This document shows, in pieces, positions 24,692 to 33,462 of a stretch of 64,000 bases of DNA. Every line of letters begins with the position of its first letter. The stretch's first letter is position 1. This DNA is from an uncultured Lachnospiraceae bacterium (lineage in GTDB: Bacteria; Bacillota; Clostridia; Lachnospirales; Lachnospiraceae), in the NCBI GenBank assembly GCA_910584725.1, contig CAJUBE010000013.1, positions 53,331 to 117,330 on the forward strand, written 5' to 3'. A model generated the notes under the pieces. That model had not been told where the DNA came from and did no database searches. It was given only the letters and a program-made list of their open reading frames with translations. The translations under genes were made by a program, and so were the position numbers.

Positions 24692-26053
24692 ATGAAAAAG
24701 AAGTTTCGCATTAATTTATCCACAACACAGACAATCCTGCTCAGCTTTTTGCTGGCAATTCTTTTCGGAAGCGCGCTGCTGGCCCTGCCGGTCAGTTCCG
24801 CAGACGGCATCGCCGTACCCTATATAGACGCACTCTTTACGGCGACCACCTCCATCTGTGTGACGGGCCTTGTGACCGTTCCCACTTTTTCTACCTGGAG
24901 TCTGTTCGGACAGATTGTCATTCTCTTTCTCATACAGATCGGCGGACTCGGCGTCGTCACCATCATGTCCGGTCTGATGATCAGCTTGCACCGCAGAATC
25001 GGTATCAGGGACAGAATGCTCATTCAGGACGCATTCAACTTAAACACCCTGTCAGGCATGGTGAAATTTATCCGAAAAGTCATCGCCGGCACACTCCTGA
25101 TCGAAGGAGTCGGCGCGCTTTTGTACATGACGGTATTTGTGCCGGAATTTGGCGCGGAAGGTGTCTGGATTTCCCTGTTTAACGCGGTCTCCGCTTTTTG
25201 CAACGCGGGCATGGACGTGATTTCGGAAAGCAGCCTGTACGCTTATGTTCACAATCCCATTATCAATATCGTGACCATCCTGCTGATCGTTTTCGGCGGT
25301 ATCGGTTATATTGTCTGGTGGGATCTAGTGGGCGCTCTGAAAAATATACGGCGGCAGGGGATGAAATGCTTCGCAAATCTGACCCTTCACAGCAAAATTG
25401 CCCTCTCCGTCACGGGAATCCTGATTCTCGCCGGAACGGCGGCTATATTTATTTTCGAATATAACAATCCTCTTACGATAGGCAGTTTTTCTCTCTTTGA
25501 CAAGCTGCAGGCTTCGCTGTTCCAGTCCGTGACCACCAGAACCGCAGGCTTCGCAACCATCCCGCAGGAGGACCTGACAAACGCTTCCGCCCTCACTTCC
25601 CTGCTCCTGATGTTCATCGGCGGATCGCCGGTGGGTACGGCGGGCGGCATCAAAACCGTAACCTTTGCCGTGCTGATTGTTTCCGCATTTGCCACGATGA
25701 AAACCCACGCCGAGGCGGAACTTTTTCACCGCACCGTTCCGAAACACGCCGTCAGCAAGGCTGTCGCAGTGGTGAGTATGGCATTTATTATCCTGTTTAC
25801 GGCAACCATTCTCTTGTCGGCAGTCACTGACGCAGATGCCCTCGACATCGTCTATGAAACCGTCAGCGCCGCCGCCACGGTGGGCCTGACGAGAAGCCTC
25901 ACATCCGAGCTGAATCTCTGGGGCAGAATCATTATCATCATAACCATGTATCTCGGCAGAGTCGGTCCGATTTCCCTTATGATCGCTCTGAACACAAAAA
26001 AAGAAACGAAAAATATCATAAAAAATCCCACCGAAGATATCAGTGTGGGATAG
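24692..26053 (+). CDS. ktrB: potassium uptake channel subunit KtrB (TrkH family)
   Basis: A 453-residue membrane protein with four pore repeats. The selectivity-filter loops are visible: TTSICVTGLVTV, AVSAFCNAGMDV, VTTRTAGFATI and SAAATVGLTRSL. The length and absence of extra N-terminal helices fit KtrB rather than TrkH. It imports K+, probably coupled to Na+, and needs the cytosolic ring of KtrA, encoded 32 bases downstream. The ATG follows an AAAGG site. Confidence 0.93.
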   Translation: MKKKFRINLSTTQTILLSFLLAILFGSALLALPVSSADGIAVPYIDALFTATTSICVTGLVTVPTFSTWSLFGQIVILFLIQIGGLGVVTIMSGLMISLHRRIGIRDRMLIQDAFNLNTLSGMVKFIRKVIAGTLLIEGVGALLYMTVFVPEFGAEGVWISLFNAVSAFCNAGMDVISESSLYAYVHNPIINIVTILLIVFGGIGYIVWWDLVGALKNIRRQGMKCFANLTLHSKIALSVTGILILAGTAAIFIFEYNNPLTIGSFSLFDKLQASLFQSVTTRTAGFATIPQEDLTNASALTSLLLMFIGGSPVGTAGGIKTVTFAVLIVSAFATMKTHAEAELFHRTVPKHAVSKAVAVVSMAFIILFTATILLSAVTDADALDIVYETVSAAATVGLTRSLTSELNLWGRIIIIITMYLGRVGPISLMIALNTKKETKNIIKNPTEDISVG

Positions 26054-26085
26054 GAAGCTAAGAACGCTTCGGAATGGAGTAAATC

Positions 26086-26736
26086 ATGGGTATACATCAA
26101 TCTTATGCGGTATTCGGTCTCGGCAGATACGGTCTTGCCGTGGCAAAAGAGCTTGTGGAAAACGGTGCGGAAGTTCTCGCCGTTGATCTGGACGAGGAAC
26201 TTGTCAACGCCGCAAGCACTGAAATTCCGATCTGCAAATGCGCGGACATCACAGAGGCGGAAGTCATCAAGCAGCTCGGCATCGCCAATATCGACGTTGT
26301 TATCATCGCCATGGCAAGCAGCCTGAAAGCCAGCGTCATGGCAACCATGCTATGCAAGGAAATCGGCGTGAAAACCGTGATCGCCAAATGCGCCACCGAT
26401 TTAGACCGCAAAATCTTGCGAAAAGTAGGCGCCGACCGGGTCGTATTTCCGGAGAGCGAATCCGGTATCCGCCTTGCCAAAAATCTCTTAAGCTCCGGTT
26501 TTATGGATATCATGGAGCTCTCCAAAGACATCTCTCTGGTTGAGCTGCCCGTCAAGCCGGAATGGACGGGAAAGACCCTGATTGAACTAAACCTTAGAAA
26601 AAAATACTCGATCAACGTAGTGGCAATCATCGAGGACAAAAACGTCCGTATTGATATCGACCCTGGAATGCCCCTGCAGGCATCAATGAAAATGATCGTG
26701 ATTGCCGATACGGCAAAACTGGGGAGACTTTCGTAG
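26086..26736 (+). CDS. ktrA: potassium uptake regulatory subunit KtrA (RCK/TrkA)
   Basis: A 216-residue cytosolic protein. The N-terminal RCK domain has the nucleotide site FGLGRYGLAVAKELVENGA with the acidic VDLDEE end. A TrkA_C domain covers about 135-216 (ISLVELPVKPEWTGKTLIEL). It gates KtrB in response to ATP/ADP and c-di-AMP in this family. GGAGTAAATC precedes the start. Its stop codon lies inside the terminator hairpin. Confidence 0.93.
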   Translation: MGIHQSYAVFGLGRYGLAVAKELVENGAEVLAVDLDEELVNAASTEIPICKCADITEAEVIKQLGIANIDVVIIAMASSLKASVMATMLCKEIGVKTVIAKCATDLDRKILRKVGADRVVFPESESGIRLAKNLLSSGFMDIMELSKDISLVELPVKPEWTGKTLIELNLRKKYSINVVAIIEDKNVRIDIDPGMPLQASMKMIVIADTAKLGRLS

Positions 26737-26746
26737 AAATCTCCCC
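26721..26746. terminator. terminator shared by ktrA and the convergent kinase gene
   Basis: GGGGAGA (26721-26727) pairs with TCTCCCC (26740-26746), and inner TTTC pairs with GAAA. The stop codon of ktrA lies in the loop region. On the plus strand a T-rich stretch follows; the convergent kinase gene ends 10 bases away, so the hairpin may serve both. Confidence 0.65.
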
Positions 26747-26756
26747 AACCGTTTCT

Positions 26757-27719
26757 TTATCTCTTTTCAAGAAATTCCCGCACCTCTTCCTCGCCGGGCA
26801 TTACCCTCAGCGCGCCTTTGCGGGTTGTGATAATGGAAGCCGCCGCATTGGCAAAAGTCAACATTTCACGCAATTTTTCTTCATCCATATTTTGCAGACC
26901 GTACTTCAATACATAATGCAGACAGCAGGCGCCGAAAGTATCCCCCGCCCCCGTCGTCTCGATGGTATGCTCCTGCAAAAAGGGCTTTATTTCAACCCGC
27001 AAATCTTTGTAGTAAGCGCGGCTTCCCTCTTTTCCCATGGACAACATAATCAGCGGAATATCATACTGCTCTCGCAGTTTACGGATACCCATATCATAAT
27101 CTTTCTCTCCGGTAAACCACTGTATTTCGTTGTCGGAAATCTTCAGAATATCACACTGAGACAAGCCATAAGCCGTCTGCTCCTTCGCGTCCTCCAGCGA
27201 TCTCCACAAAGGCTCCCGCAGATTCGGATCAAAGGATATCATCGCGCCCGCCTCTTTTGCCGCCGCAACCGCCGCTCTGGTCGCATTTCTCACTTTTTCA
27301 TGGGTCATGGATAATGTTCCGAAATGGAAAATCTGCGTATCCCTCAACAGCTCCATATTTATTTCTTCTGTCAGCAGCATCATATCAGCGCCGGGATTCC
27401 TGTAAAACGAGAAATCTCTGTCTCCATCGGGAAAGGTTTCCACAAAGGCCAGCGTCGTGCGCACCTCCTCATCCATCACCAGATTGGAAGCGTCAATTCC
27501 CACTTCGCCAAGCACCGTCTTTAACCGTTTTCCGAAAATGTCATGCCCTACCTTCCCGACAAATGCCGTCTTCCTGCCAAGTTTCGTCAGCATGGCCAGA
27601 ACGTTGCAGGGCGCGCCGCCGGGATTGGCTTCATAGATCGGATTCCCCTGCCCGCTGACACCATTCTCCGTAAAGTCAATCAGTAGCTCTCCAAGCGCAG
27701 TCACGTCATATTTCTTCAT
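26757..27719 (-). CDS. scrK: PfkB-family carbohydrate kinase, probable fructokinase
   Basis: A 320-residue ribokinase-family enzyme. The N-terminal substrate motif is ANPGGAPCNVLAMLTKLG (31-48) and the C-terminal ATP/catalytic motif is ETTGAGDTFGACC with the base Asp260. Placed last in an operon after a GH32 hydrolase and a sugar-binding lipoprotein, it most likely phosphorylates the fructose released inside the cell. The start has a GGGAGGAAACAGTGA site. Other PfkB substrates cannot be excluded by sequence alone. Confidence 0.85.
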   Translation of the reverse strand: MKKYDVTALGELLIDFTENGVSGQGNPIYEANPGGAPCNVLAMLTKLGRKTAFVGKVGHDIFGKRLKTVLGEVGIDASNLVMDEEVRTTLAFVETFPDGDRDFSFYRNPGADMMLLTEEINMELLRDTQIFHFGTLSMTHEKVRNATRAAVAAAKEAGAMISFDPNLREPLWRSLEDAKEQTAYGLSQCDILKISDNEIQWFTGEKDYDMGIRKLREQYDIPLIMLSMGKEGSRAYYKDLRVEIKPFLQEHTIETTGAGDTFGACCLHYVLKYGLQNMDEEKLREMLTFANAAASIITTRKGALRVMPGEEEVREFLEKR

Positions 27720-27744
27720 TCACTGTTTCCTCCCATTGTTACTC

Positions 27745-27840
27745 TAACCTCCATGATTCCGCTTCGCGGAATCTCAAATCTATGCGGAGAATGCCGTATT
27801 TCAGGCATTCTCCTGCGTGAAACTTAGTGCGTACTTCACG
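27745..27840. repeat. partial copy of the 137-bp palindromic repeat
   Basis: This stretch matches the unit at 43774-43910 over its first two hairpins (GATTCCGC-TTC-GCGGAATC and GAGAATGCC...GGCATTCTC) and ends with a shortened third hairpin (CGTGAA...TTCACG). Its last 40 bases are the 3' end of the GH32 gene, so the repeat supplies the final residues of that protein. Confidence 0.75.
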
Positions 27841-29303
27841 ACATCCATCGTCACATCCCCGTCCGCGAAAAAGGAGATGCCCTCCGCCGCAAGATCCGTG
27901 TACAAGGTGGCGCTCAGCACATATTCACCATCGTTCACGAACACTTCCACACTGAATCTGTCCAATATGATCCGCATCTTTATATTACCATTTTTATTGT
28001 GCACTTGGCAACGGCGCTGATGAATAATGGCACGCCTTGAACCCGAAAATTTTCTGTCTATCTTGACGATGGACTCGTGCGGTCTGAAGCTGACGGAAGT
28101 ATGGTACGTGTCGTTCTGCGCAAACCGCACCGCGAACTTGTGGTAAATATTTTTCGGGTCCGCAGGGCGCAACGTCAATTCCATATCCACTTTCCTTCCC
28201 TCCACCCCGGCAAGCTTTATCACATCGTGAAAGGTCACATTTTCATGCCGCACCTCTTCTCCGCGCAGGTTTTCCAGCTCGCGCACAGGATTCTGGTACA
28301 GTCTGCCGTCCCGTATCGACAATTCTCTCGGCAGACTCATCTGCCCGAACCACGGCTGGTCGGGCGCGTGGAGATTACAGGTATCCCAGTTCTGCATCCA
28401 GCCGATCATCACCCTCCTGCCGTCCGGCGTAAGCAGCGTCTGTGTCGCATAGAAGTCAATCCCGTAATCTATCGCCTGATTGTGTTCCTCCGTAAAGGTA
28501 TCACTGTCTTTATCGTAGGAGCCGATCAGACATAAGGTGCCGTTTCCGTTGTGATACTCAAAGCCCTGCGGCAGCATATCCATAGGACTGGTGAGCAGCA
28601 CGCCCTTGCCGTCCAGCTCAAAGAAATCGGGGCATTCCCACATCATGCCGTAACGCTTATTGTTCGCCGCCAATATTTTTTCGTACTTCCAGCTAAATCC
28701 ATCCACGCTGCTGAAGAGAAGAATCTGTCCGTCCCTCTCGGGCGTGCAGTTTCCTACCACACAGCGGTAAGTGCCGTCAGCCGTTTTCCAGATCTTGGGA
28801 TCCCGAAAGTCAAATTTGCTTCCGTTGTCCGGCAGATCCTCCTTTGTGAGCACGGGATTGCCCGCATACTTCTCATAGTCCACGCCGTCGCCCACCGCGA
28901 GGCACTGTGTCTGCACATCGCGCATACTGCCGTCCGGCTGTGTCTCCCGGACTACACCCGTATAAATCAACAGCTGCCGTCCATCCGGCAAAACTGCCGC
29001 GCTGCCCGAAAAGCAGCCGTCCCTGTCAAATTCCGCGTCCGGCGCAAGCGCCGCTGGCAGATACTCCCAGTGCAGCAGGTCTTTGCTCACCGCATGACCC
29101 CAGTGCATCGGTCCCCAGTGGGAATCATAGGGATTGTACTGATAAAACAGATGATATTCCCCTTTGTAATAAGAGAATCCGTTGGGATCGTTCATCCACC
29201 CCACTCTTGCCGCCAGATGAAAACCGGGGCGGTTTTCGCTGTCGATTTTTTTCTCCATAGCCTCTTCATATTTTCTCGCGTCGCGTAACGTCTGGCTTAC
29301 CAT
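27801..29303 (-). CDS. GH32 beta-fructosidase / sucrose(-6-phosphate) hydrolase
   Basis: A 500-residue glycoside hydrolase of family 32. The nucleophile motif is GWMNDPNGF (Asp39), the transition-state motif is FRDPKIW (Asp168) and the acid/base motif is WECPDFF (Glu223). A C-terminal beta-sandwich follows from about 350. There is no signal peptide, so the enzyme works in the cytosol on sucrose or short fructans brought in by a transporter. It lies between the binding-protein gene and the PfkB kinase gene. Its last dozen residues (KYALSFTQENA) are encoded by an interspersed repeat that overlaps the gene's end. Confidence 0.9.
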   Translation of the reverse strand: MVSQTLRDARKYEEAMEKKIDSENRPGFHLAARVGWMNDPNGFSYYKGEYHLFYQYNPYDSHWGPMHWGHAVSKDLLHWEYLPAALAPDAEFDRDGCFSGSAAVLPDGRQLLIYTGVVRETQPDGSMRDVQTQCLAVGDGVDYEKYAGNPVLTKEDLPDNGSKFDFRDPKIWKTADGTYRCVVGNCTPERDGQILLFSSVDGFSWKYEKILAANNKRYGMMWECPDFFELDGKGVLLTSPMDMLPQGFEYHNGNGTLCLIGSYDKDSDTFTEEHNQAIDYGIDFYATQTLLTPDGRRVMIGWMQNWDTCNLHAPDQPWFGQMSLPRELSIRDGRLYQNPVRELENLRGEEVRHENVTFHDVIKLAGVEGRKVDMELTLRPADPKNIYHKFAVRFAQNDTYHTSVSFRPHESIVKIDRKFSGSRRAIIHQRRCQVHNKNGNIKMRIILDRFSVEVFVNDGEYVLSATLYTDLAAEGISFFADGDVTMDVVKYALSFTQENA

Positions 29304-29387
29304 AAAATACCTCCATGTCCAATCTTTTTTACCATCTCACCCGTCGGTCGTTTCCCACTCTCTGTTCTCCGCCTGTCTCCACGGATC

Positions 29388-31076
29388 TTATTCCGCGGAG
29401 GTTTTGCCGGAATAACGGTCATACGCATTCTGATATACGGTCAACAGTTTCTCCATGCCACATTTCTTTTTCAGATGCTCAATATAGGCATCCCACTCCT
29501 CGTCCGTGGGTCCGCCGTTCTTGATCCACAGCCCTTCCTGCTCGGAAACCGCACTCTCAAAGTTTCCCTTATACCAGTCAATATCATCCAGTTCCCTTCC
29601 CGTAAACACACAGTCCACAGGATAAGTCGATGTATCTTCCACATAGGGCATCCAGAAATCATACAGATCCGTCAGACGCTCAATGGCTCTGTCCTCCATT
29701 CTGAAAGTGGTCTGATAGTAATCGCTGAGAATCAGCTTCGGTCCTGCCACCTCACACTCGCCCTTTAACTCGCCGGAACCTTTTCCGTATGTTTCCCGGC
29801 TCTCCTCATCGGAAATGCTCAGCCATACGCCGTTTTCGTCCTGCTCTGTAAAATAAGTGCCGATCGGTCCATAGTGAAGCTGCATGACGATCTCGGGTGC
29901 ATACCACTTGTCATAAAATTTTAGAAGATTTGCCGGGCTTTTGCAAGCTTTCGTAATATTGAGCTGTCCACTGTTGATACCGCCGCCGGTGCGGCTTGTG
30001 ACGTTGTGCGTACCGTCCGGTCCGTCGAGAATGGGCAAAAACACATAGTCCTTTGCGTAATCTCCCATCAGTTCCTCAATGTACCACCATGTAGATACAC
30101 CCACATAGCCCTGTGAGCATTTGGAAATCAACTGTGTATCCGTCTGGCTGAACATCTCCACATCCATCAGCCCCTCGGCATACCAGTCATGGAAATAGCT
30201 GACCGCCTGCCGGTACTGGTCCGTGACGCACATAAATTCTACCGTCCCGTCGTCCTTTAAGACAAGATCGTTGCAGACGTCATTGGGCCAGTTCGTAAAC
30301 CCGAAACCCGCATAGAAAATATTCTGTCCCCAGCACCACTGGTCGAAACCTGTGCTCATGGGTATCGTGCTGCCCGGCGCATTTCCATAATACTTCGCGC
30401 TCATATCATTATCCTTGAACGCTTTTAACGCCGCATGAAGCTCCTCCAATGTGGTGGGCACGGGAAGCCCCAGATCATCCAGCCACGCTTTATTGATCAT
30501 GGAAAACTGCGGGACAGAGTAAATACTGTAATCCTCCGGCGCGCCGATTCCCGCCGTCCCCATGCGCTCTCCCGCCGGGAGACCATAGATATAGCCATCA
30601 TCCATAGTGATCGCGCTGCGGATATCCGGGTTTTCATCAAGGATTTTGCTTAAGTTAGGCATATACTCTTCCGTCAGATAGGGCGTCAGATCAATAAATG
30701 TGCCGTCGTCCCCGTAGCGCGAAATATCATAGTTGCTGAATCCCACCCCCATAAAGGCGTCCGGCAGCTCGCCGCCCGCAATGCGGATATTTACCTGCTC
30801 CGCCAGAGATTCCTTCATGGTAGTCCATTCAATGCTGATGCCCGCTTCCTGCTGAAGCTGGTTTAATACCACGTTATCGTCATATCCCGGACTCAATGCA
30901 CTCTGGGCACCCATAACGGCAAACTGTGTCTGGGATGTATCTGGATTTGCCACACCTTTTTCATGGTGACCGTAGTCCTGGTTCCCGCACGCCGTCATTG
31001 ACAGGGCAATTCCCGCTGTAAGCGCACAAGTCAGGATTCTTTTTTCAAGGTAAAAACTTCTATTCTTCTTCAACAT
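29388..31076 (-). CDS. extracellular sugar-binding lipoprotein of ABC transporter (LplA-like)
   Basis: A 562-residue solute-binding protein with a lipoprotein signal: basic start, hydrophobic stretch and lipobox LSMTAC. The ATG at 31076 is preferred to 31082 because GGAGG lies 6 bases before it. The length and pattern (WTTMKESLAEQVNIRIAGGELPD, TDEEWDAYIEHLKKKCG) fit the large binding proteins that serve LplB/LplC-type permeases. It should bind sucrose or fructo-oligosaccharide, judged from the GH32 and kinase genes after it. Its permease gene upstream survives only as a 3' fragment, so the uptake system is incomplete here. Confidence 0.85.
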   Translation of the reverse strand: MLKKNRSFYLEKRILTCALTAGIALSMTACGNQDYGHHEKGVANPDTSQTQFAVMGAQSALSPGYDDNVVLNQLQQEAGISIEWTTMKESLAEQVNIRIAGGELPDAFMGVGFSNYDISRYGDDGTFIDLTPYLTEEYMPNLSKILDENPDIRSAITMDDGYIYGLPAGERMGTAGIGAPEDYSIYSVPQFSMINKAWLDDLGLPVPTTLEELHAALKAFKDNDMSAKYYGNAPGSTIPMSTGFDQWCWGQNIFYAGFGFTNWPNDVCNDLVLKDDGTVEFMCVTDQYRQAVSYFHDWYAEGLMDVEMFSQTDTQLISKCSQGYVGVSTWWYIEELMGDYAKDYVFLPILDGPDGTHNVTSRTGGGINSGQLNITKACKSPANLLKFYDKWYAPEIVMQLHYGPIGTYFTEQDENGVWLSISDEESRETYGKGSGELKGECEVAGPKLILSDYYQTTFRMEDRAIERLTDLYDFWMPYVEDTSTYPVDCVFTGRELDDIDWYKGNFESAVSEQEGLWIKNGGPTDEEWDAYIEHLKKKCGMEKLLTVYQNAYDRYSGKTSAE

Positions 31077-31160
31077 ATTCATCCTCCATGTCAGAACCTC
31101 AGATTGCTGATAAATACTTTATGCCATCAGATTTACTCTTTCCGTTATCTTCTTTTGCCG

Positions 31161-31259
31161 TCAGCCTTTCACCGCGCCAGCCATAAACCCTTTTTCAAAA
31201 TACTTCTGTACAAACGGATAAATAATCAGCATAGGCAGCGCCGCGATAAGTATGCTGTA
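31161..31259 (-). pseudogene. 3' fragment of ABC sugar permease (LplC/AraQ-like)
   Basis: In frame to a TGA at 31161-31163 the sequence encodes the last 32 residues of a carbohydrate ABC permease (YSILIAALPMLIIYPFVQKY then FEKGFMAGAVKG). This is the conserved C-terminus of LplC/AraQ-type proteins. The frame meets a stop just upstream and the sequence changes to mobile-element DNA at about 31260. It lies where the permease of the binding-protein operon is expected. The 5' part, and the partner permease, are not in the window. Confidence 0.85.
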
Positions 31260-31851
31260 GCTTTACTTCGGTACGCTTATCCAGAAACAACTTGTATGTA
31301 TTGATTGTTCCGCTATACCGCCTAAAATCTTCAAAATATTTAAACGTCATTTTATAGGACACAGAACTGTTTATCAGTTCATATATGTACATATTGCCGT
31401 CGTCCGACTGATAGTGGCTTTCAACAATGAACTTTCCGAGTGCCGCTGACATTACAACATCATCCAGCTTTTTATCAAACTTCAAAGCGTTTCTTATTTT
31501 TAGTGTTCCGGCAAAAAAATCTTTGTCAAACATCAACTTTATTTTGGGAAGTTCCACAAAAAAACTTCTTTGAATCCCAAATCCAGCGTCTAGCATCTGC
31601 CGCTCCAATCTGTCTTTAATATGCCAGTGATACCTAAAATAACGGAATCCTTTCCATATCTTATTGGATATAAAAAGTTCTAATACCAGTGAAACAATCA
31701 GACCACCGAACACGGCAAAGCACAACAGAACACATTTTTCCAATATCCGAAACTGCATTATTCGGCTTACAGCCTTTGCACCCATTCCGAGTGCAAAGGC
31801 AATAAAAGCCATAGAAAAAATTATCAGTCTGACTGCCTGACGCTTACGCAT
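31260..31851 (-). pseudogene. truncated FtsK/SpoIIIE-like conjugation coupling protein, N-terminal part
   Basis: About 197 residues of element-encoded sequence remain: two N-terminal membrane helices (LIIFSMAFIAFALGMGAKAV, CVLLCFAVFGGLIVSLVLEL) and the soluble linker with FVELPKIKLMFDKDFFAGTL. This matches the N-terminal part of the coupling ATPases (Orf21-like) of Tn916-type elements. The ATPase domain is absent. At 31260 the frame runs out of phase into permease DNA and stops at 31195. It overlaps the preceding gene by 8 bases. The identity is inferred from architecture and gene order. Confidence 0.6.
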
Positions 31852-32233
31852 GAGGTTTTACCCCCTGCGGCTGAATGAGTTCTGCATCCTTAAATCGCAT
31901 CAATAAATCAAAGCCGATTGCAAAAGAATTTTCTGCGTCAAACCCAAGCAGACGAATCACATCACCTTTCTTAAAGTCATGATTACGGTTTAAAACAGTC
32001 ACATCGAAATTCTGATAAAGATTGTTCTCTCTCGGCTGTCCATTCTTATCAATGCCGTAGTCGTAATCATCCTTTACAACCGTCAACGTCAGAGTTACGC
32101 CATCCGGCAATATGCCTTTCTTGTCTGCATACAATCGAGAGGAAACTACCCTAAATTGGTTATGTAACGCCTTAGACATCTTATCCCAGTCAATGACTGT
32201 TCTGGTATAAACAAACGAATTAACTAGACTCAT
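31844..32233 (-). CDS. conjugative-element protein (Orf22/23-like position)
   Basis: A 129-residue soluble protein beginning MSLVNSFVYTRTVIDWDKMS, with a beta-rich C-terminal half (VTVLNRNHDFKKGDVIRLLG). It sits between a 96-residue gene and the truncated coupling gene, with a 4-base gap before it and an 8-base overlap after. In Tn916-like elements this position is held by the small accessory proteins Orf22/Orf23. Sequence family not certain. Confidence 0.6.
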   Translation of the reverse strand: MSLVNSFVYTRTVIDWDKMSKALHNQFRVVSSRLYADKKGILPDGVTLTLTVVKDDYDYGIDKNGQPRENNLYQNFDVTVLNRNHDFKKGDVIRLLGFDAENSFAIGFDLLMRFKDAELIQPQGVKPHA

Positions 32234-32237
32234 CGCC

Positions 32238-32528
32238 CTATCTCCTTTCTGCTAATATTCGCGGTACAGGCAGACCTAAACCCTCATAGGCATGGGAACG
32301 AATCGCCCCCATATAACCCTTGAAGTCATATACCCTATGGGTGTAGTCTGCATCTTCCGCATCACTTGTTAATGTTACATTCCCGTCTACATAAGCATCT
32401 GCAAATGTCTTGATATTCCGCAGTGCCTTCTTCAGACGTTCCAGTTCGTAATCCATAGCCTGTAACGCTTCCCGTTGCTCTGGAGTACCAGACTGCCCTA
32501 AACTTAGTAATACGCTATTCATAGCCAT
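32238..32528 (-). CDS. conjugative-element small protein
   Basis: A 96-residue protein starting MAMNSVLLSLGQSGTPEQRE and containing FADAYVDGNVTLTSDAEDAD. It is probably helical. The ATG follows AAGGAAGGAGAG. It is the first gene of the remaining minus-strand conjugation operon, 4 bases before the next, with a palindrome at its promoter. It has the place and size of the Orf23-type gene that leads Tn916-like transfer operons. Function unknown. Confidence 0.6.
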   Translation of the reverse strand: MAMNSVLLSLGQSGTPEQREALQAMDYELERLKKALRNIKTFADAYVDGNVTLTSDAEDADYTHRVYDFKGYMGAIRSHAYEGLGLPVPRILAERR

Positions 32529-32545
32529 CTCTCCTTCCTTTGTTA

Positions 32546-32574
32546 TTCAGTTAAAGTATTTCCTTTAACCTGAA
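32546..32574. promoter_or_regulatory. operator-like palindrome before the transfer operon
   Basis: TTCAG-TTAAAG (32546-32556) faces CTTTAAC-CTGAA (32563-32574), a near-perfect inverted repeat with one extra base in the right arm. It lies 20 bases before the 96-residue gene, where a repressor of element transfer could bind. Confidence 0.45.
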
Positions 32575-32715
32575 TATATTTTATCATATATATACATTTA
32601 TAAATGCATAATTTATATATACATTCTTATATGTTTTTATTGACATTTATGCATTAAAGATGTACTATTTATACATAAATATGATTATTTTTCATACACA
32701 AAAGGAGGGATTATT

Positions 32716-33387
32716 ATGGAAAAGAAATTGAAGATTAAAGAACTTGCAGAATATTATAATAAGAGGTACGAACTTACTAACTATGATAGATATATAAATA
32801 AGAATAGTTATGATAATGCAATAAATACATTATTAGTTGAGATAACGCGCATTATAAAGGGCACAAATATAGGTGAAAAAATCTTTTGGGATACTATAAA
32901 GCCAGAAAAAGGTGCTCGCGCGGTAAGTGTGGAAGATTTTGAAAAACAGTGTTTCAAGGAATGGATTGGTTATCTCCAAAAAAATTATGAATCATGTAAA
33001 GATAATACTAATTTTATGCAGGACAAACAGAAGAACCATATTTATGATTCAGAAGATGAGTACTGGGAAGATAGGGTTCAATCTTTTACAAAGAATAACG
33101 ACAGTTTCTATGAAAATGGTGGCAATGATGATTTAAATGAAGAATTATTGAATGGTTTTCCTGACAATATGGTATTGTCAGAAGATACAATAAAAAGAGC
33201 ATATGAAGCGATGTTGGAAGCATTATATGATGTTTTTTATGAACCATTCAAATGGGATATGCTAAAATATGATTCAGAACATAAGCCTACGGATAACAGT
33301 TATGGCACAAAATATACCAGAGAACAAATAGAATCAAATGATAGATTACTTGACTATAAAAATTATATCGGCAAACGAAAAGTCTAA
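32716..33387 (+). CDS. AT-rich unknown protein of the mobile element
   Basis: A 223-residue soluble, highly charged protein (MEKKLKIKELAEYYNKRYEL at the start). It is rich in Asn, Asp, Lys and Tyr, with no signal peptide or membrane segment, and its codon use is far more AT-rich than the flanking chromosome. AAAGGAGGG supports the ATG. It lies alone on the plus strand between the transfer operon and a terminator, the usual place for cargo or accessory genes. No family recognised. Confidence 0.6.
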   Translation: MEKKLKIKELAEYYNKRYELTNYDRYINKNSYDNAINTLLVEITRIIKGTNIGEKIFWDTIKPEKGARAVSVEDFEKQCFKEWIGYLQKNYESCKDNTNFMQDKQKNHIYDSEDEYWEDRVQSFTKNNDSFYENGGNDDLNEELLNGFPDNMVLSEDTIKRAYEAMLEALYDVFYEPFKWDMLKYDSEHKPTDNSYGTKYTREQIESNDRLLDYKNYIGKRKV

Positions 33388-33406
33388 AAATATATCTTAA
33401 GCTATA

Positions 33407-33447
33407 AATAAGAGGAAAGTTATAATTCTCTATACTTTCCTCTTATT
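33407..33447. terminator. terminator between convergent element genes
   Basis: AATAAGAGGAAAGT (33407-33420) pairs with ACTTTCCTCTTATT (33434-33447): 14 bases, perfect, 13-base loop, with T-rich sequence at the ends. It lies between the convergent 223-residue gene and the Ser/Gly-rich gene and should stop both. Confidence 0.8.
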
Positions 33448-33462
33448 GTTATAGTTGTGCTA

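Noticed and set aside
31195..31259. C-terminal 20 residues of the coupling-protein frame
   Set aside because: They are permease DNA read out of frame after the junction, not part of the element protein.
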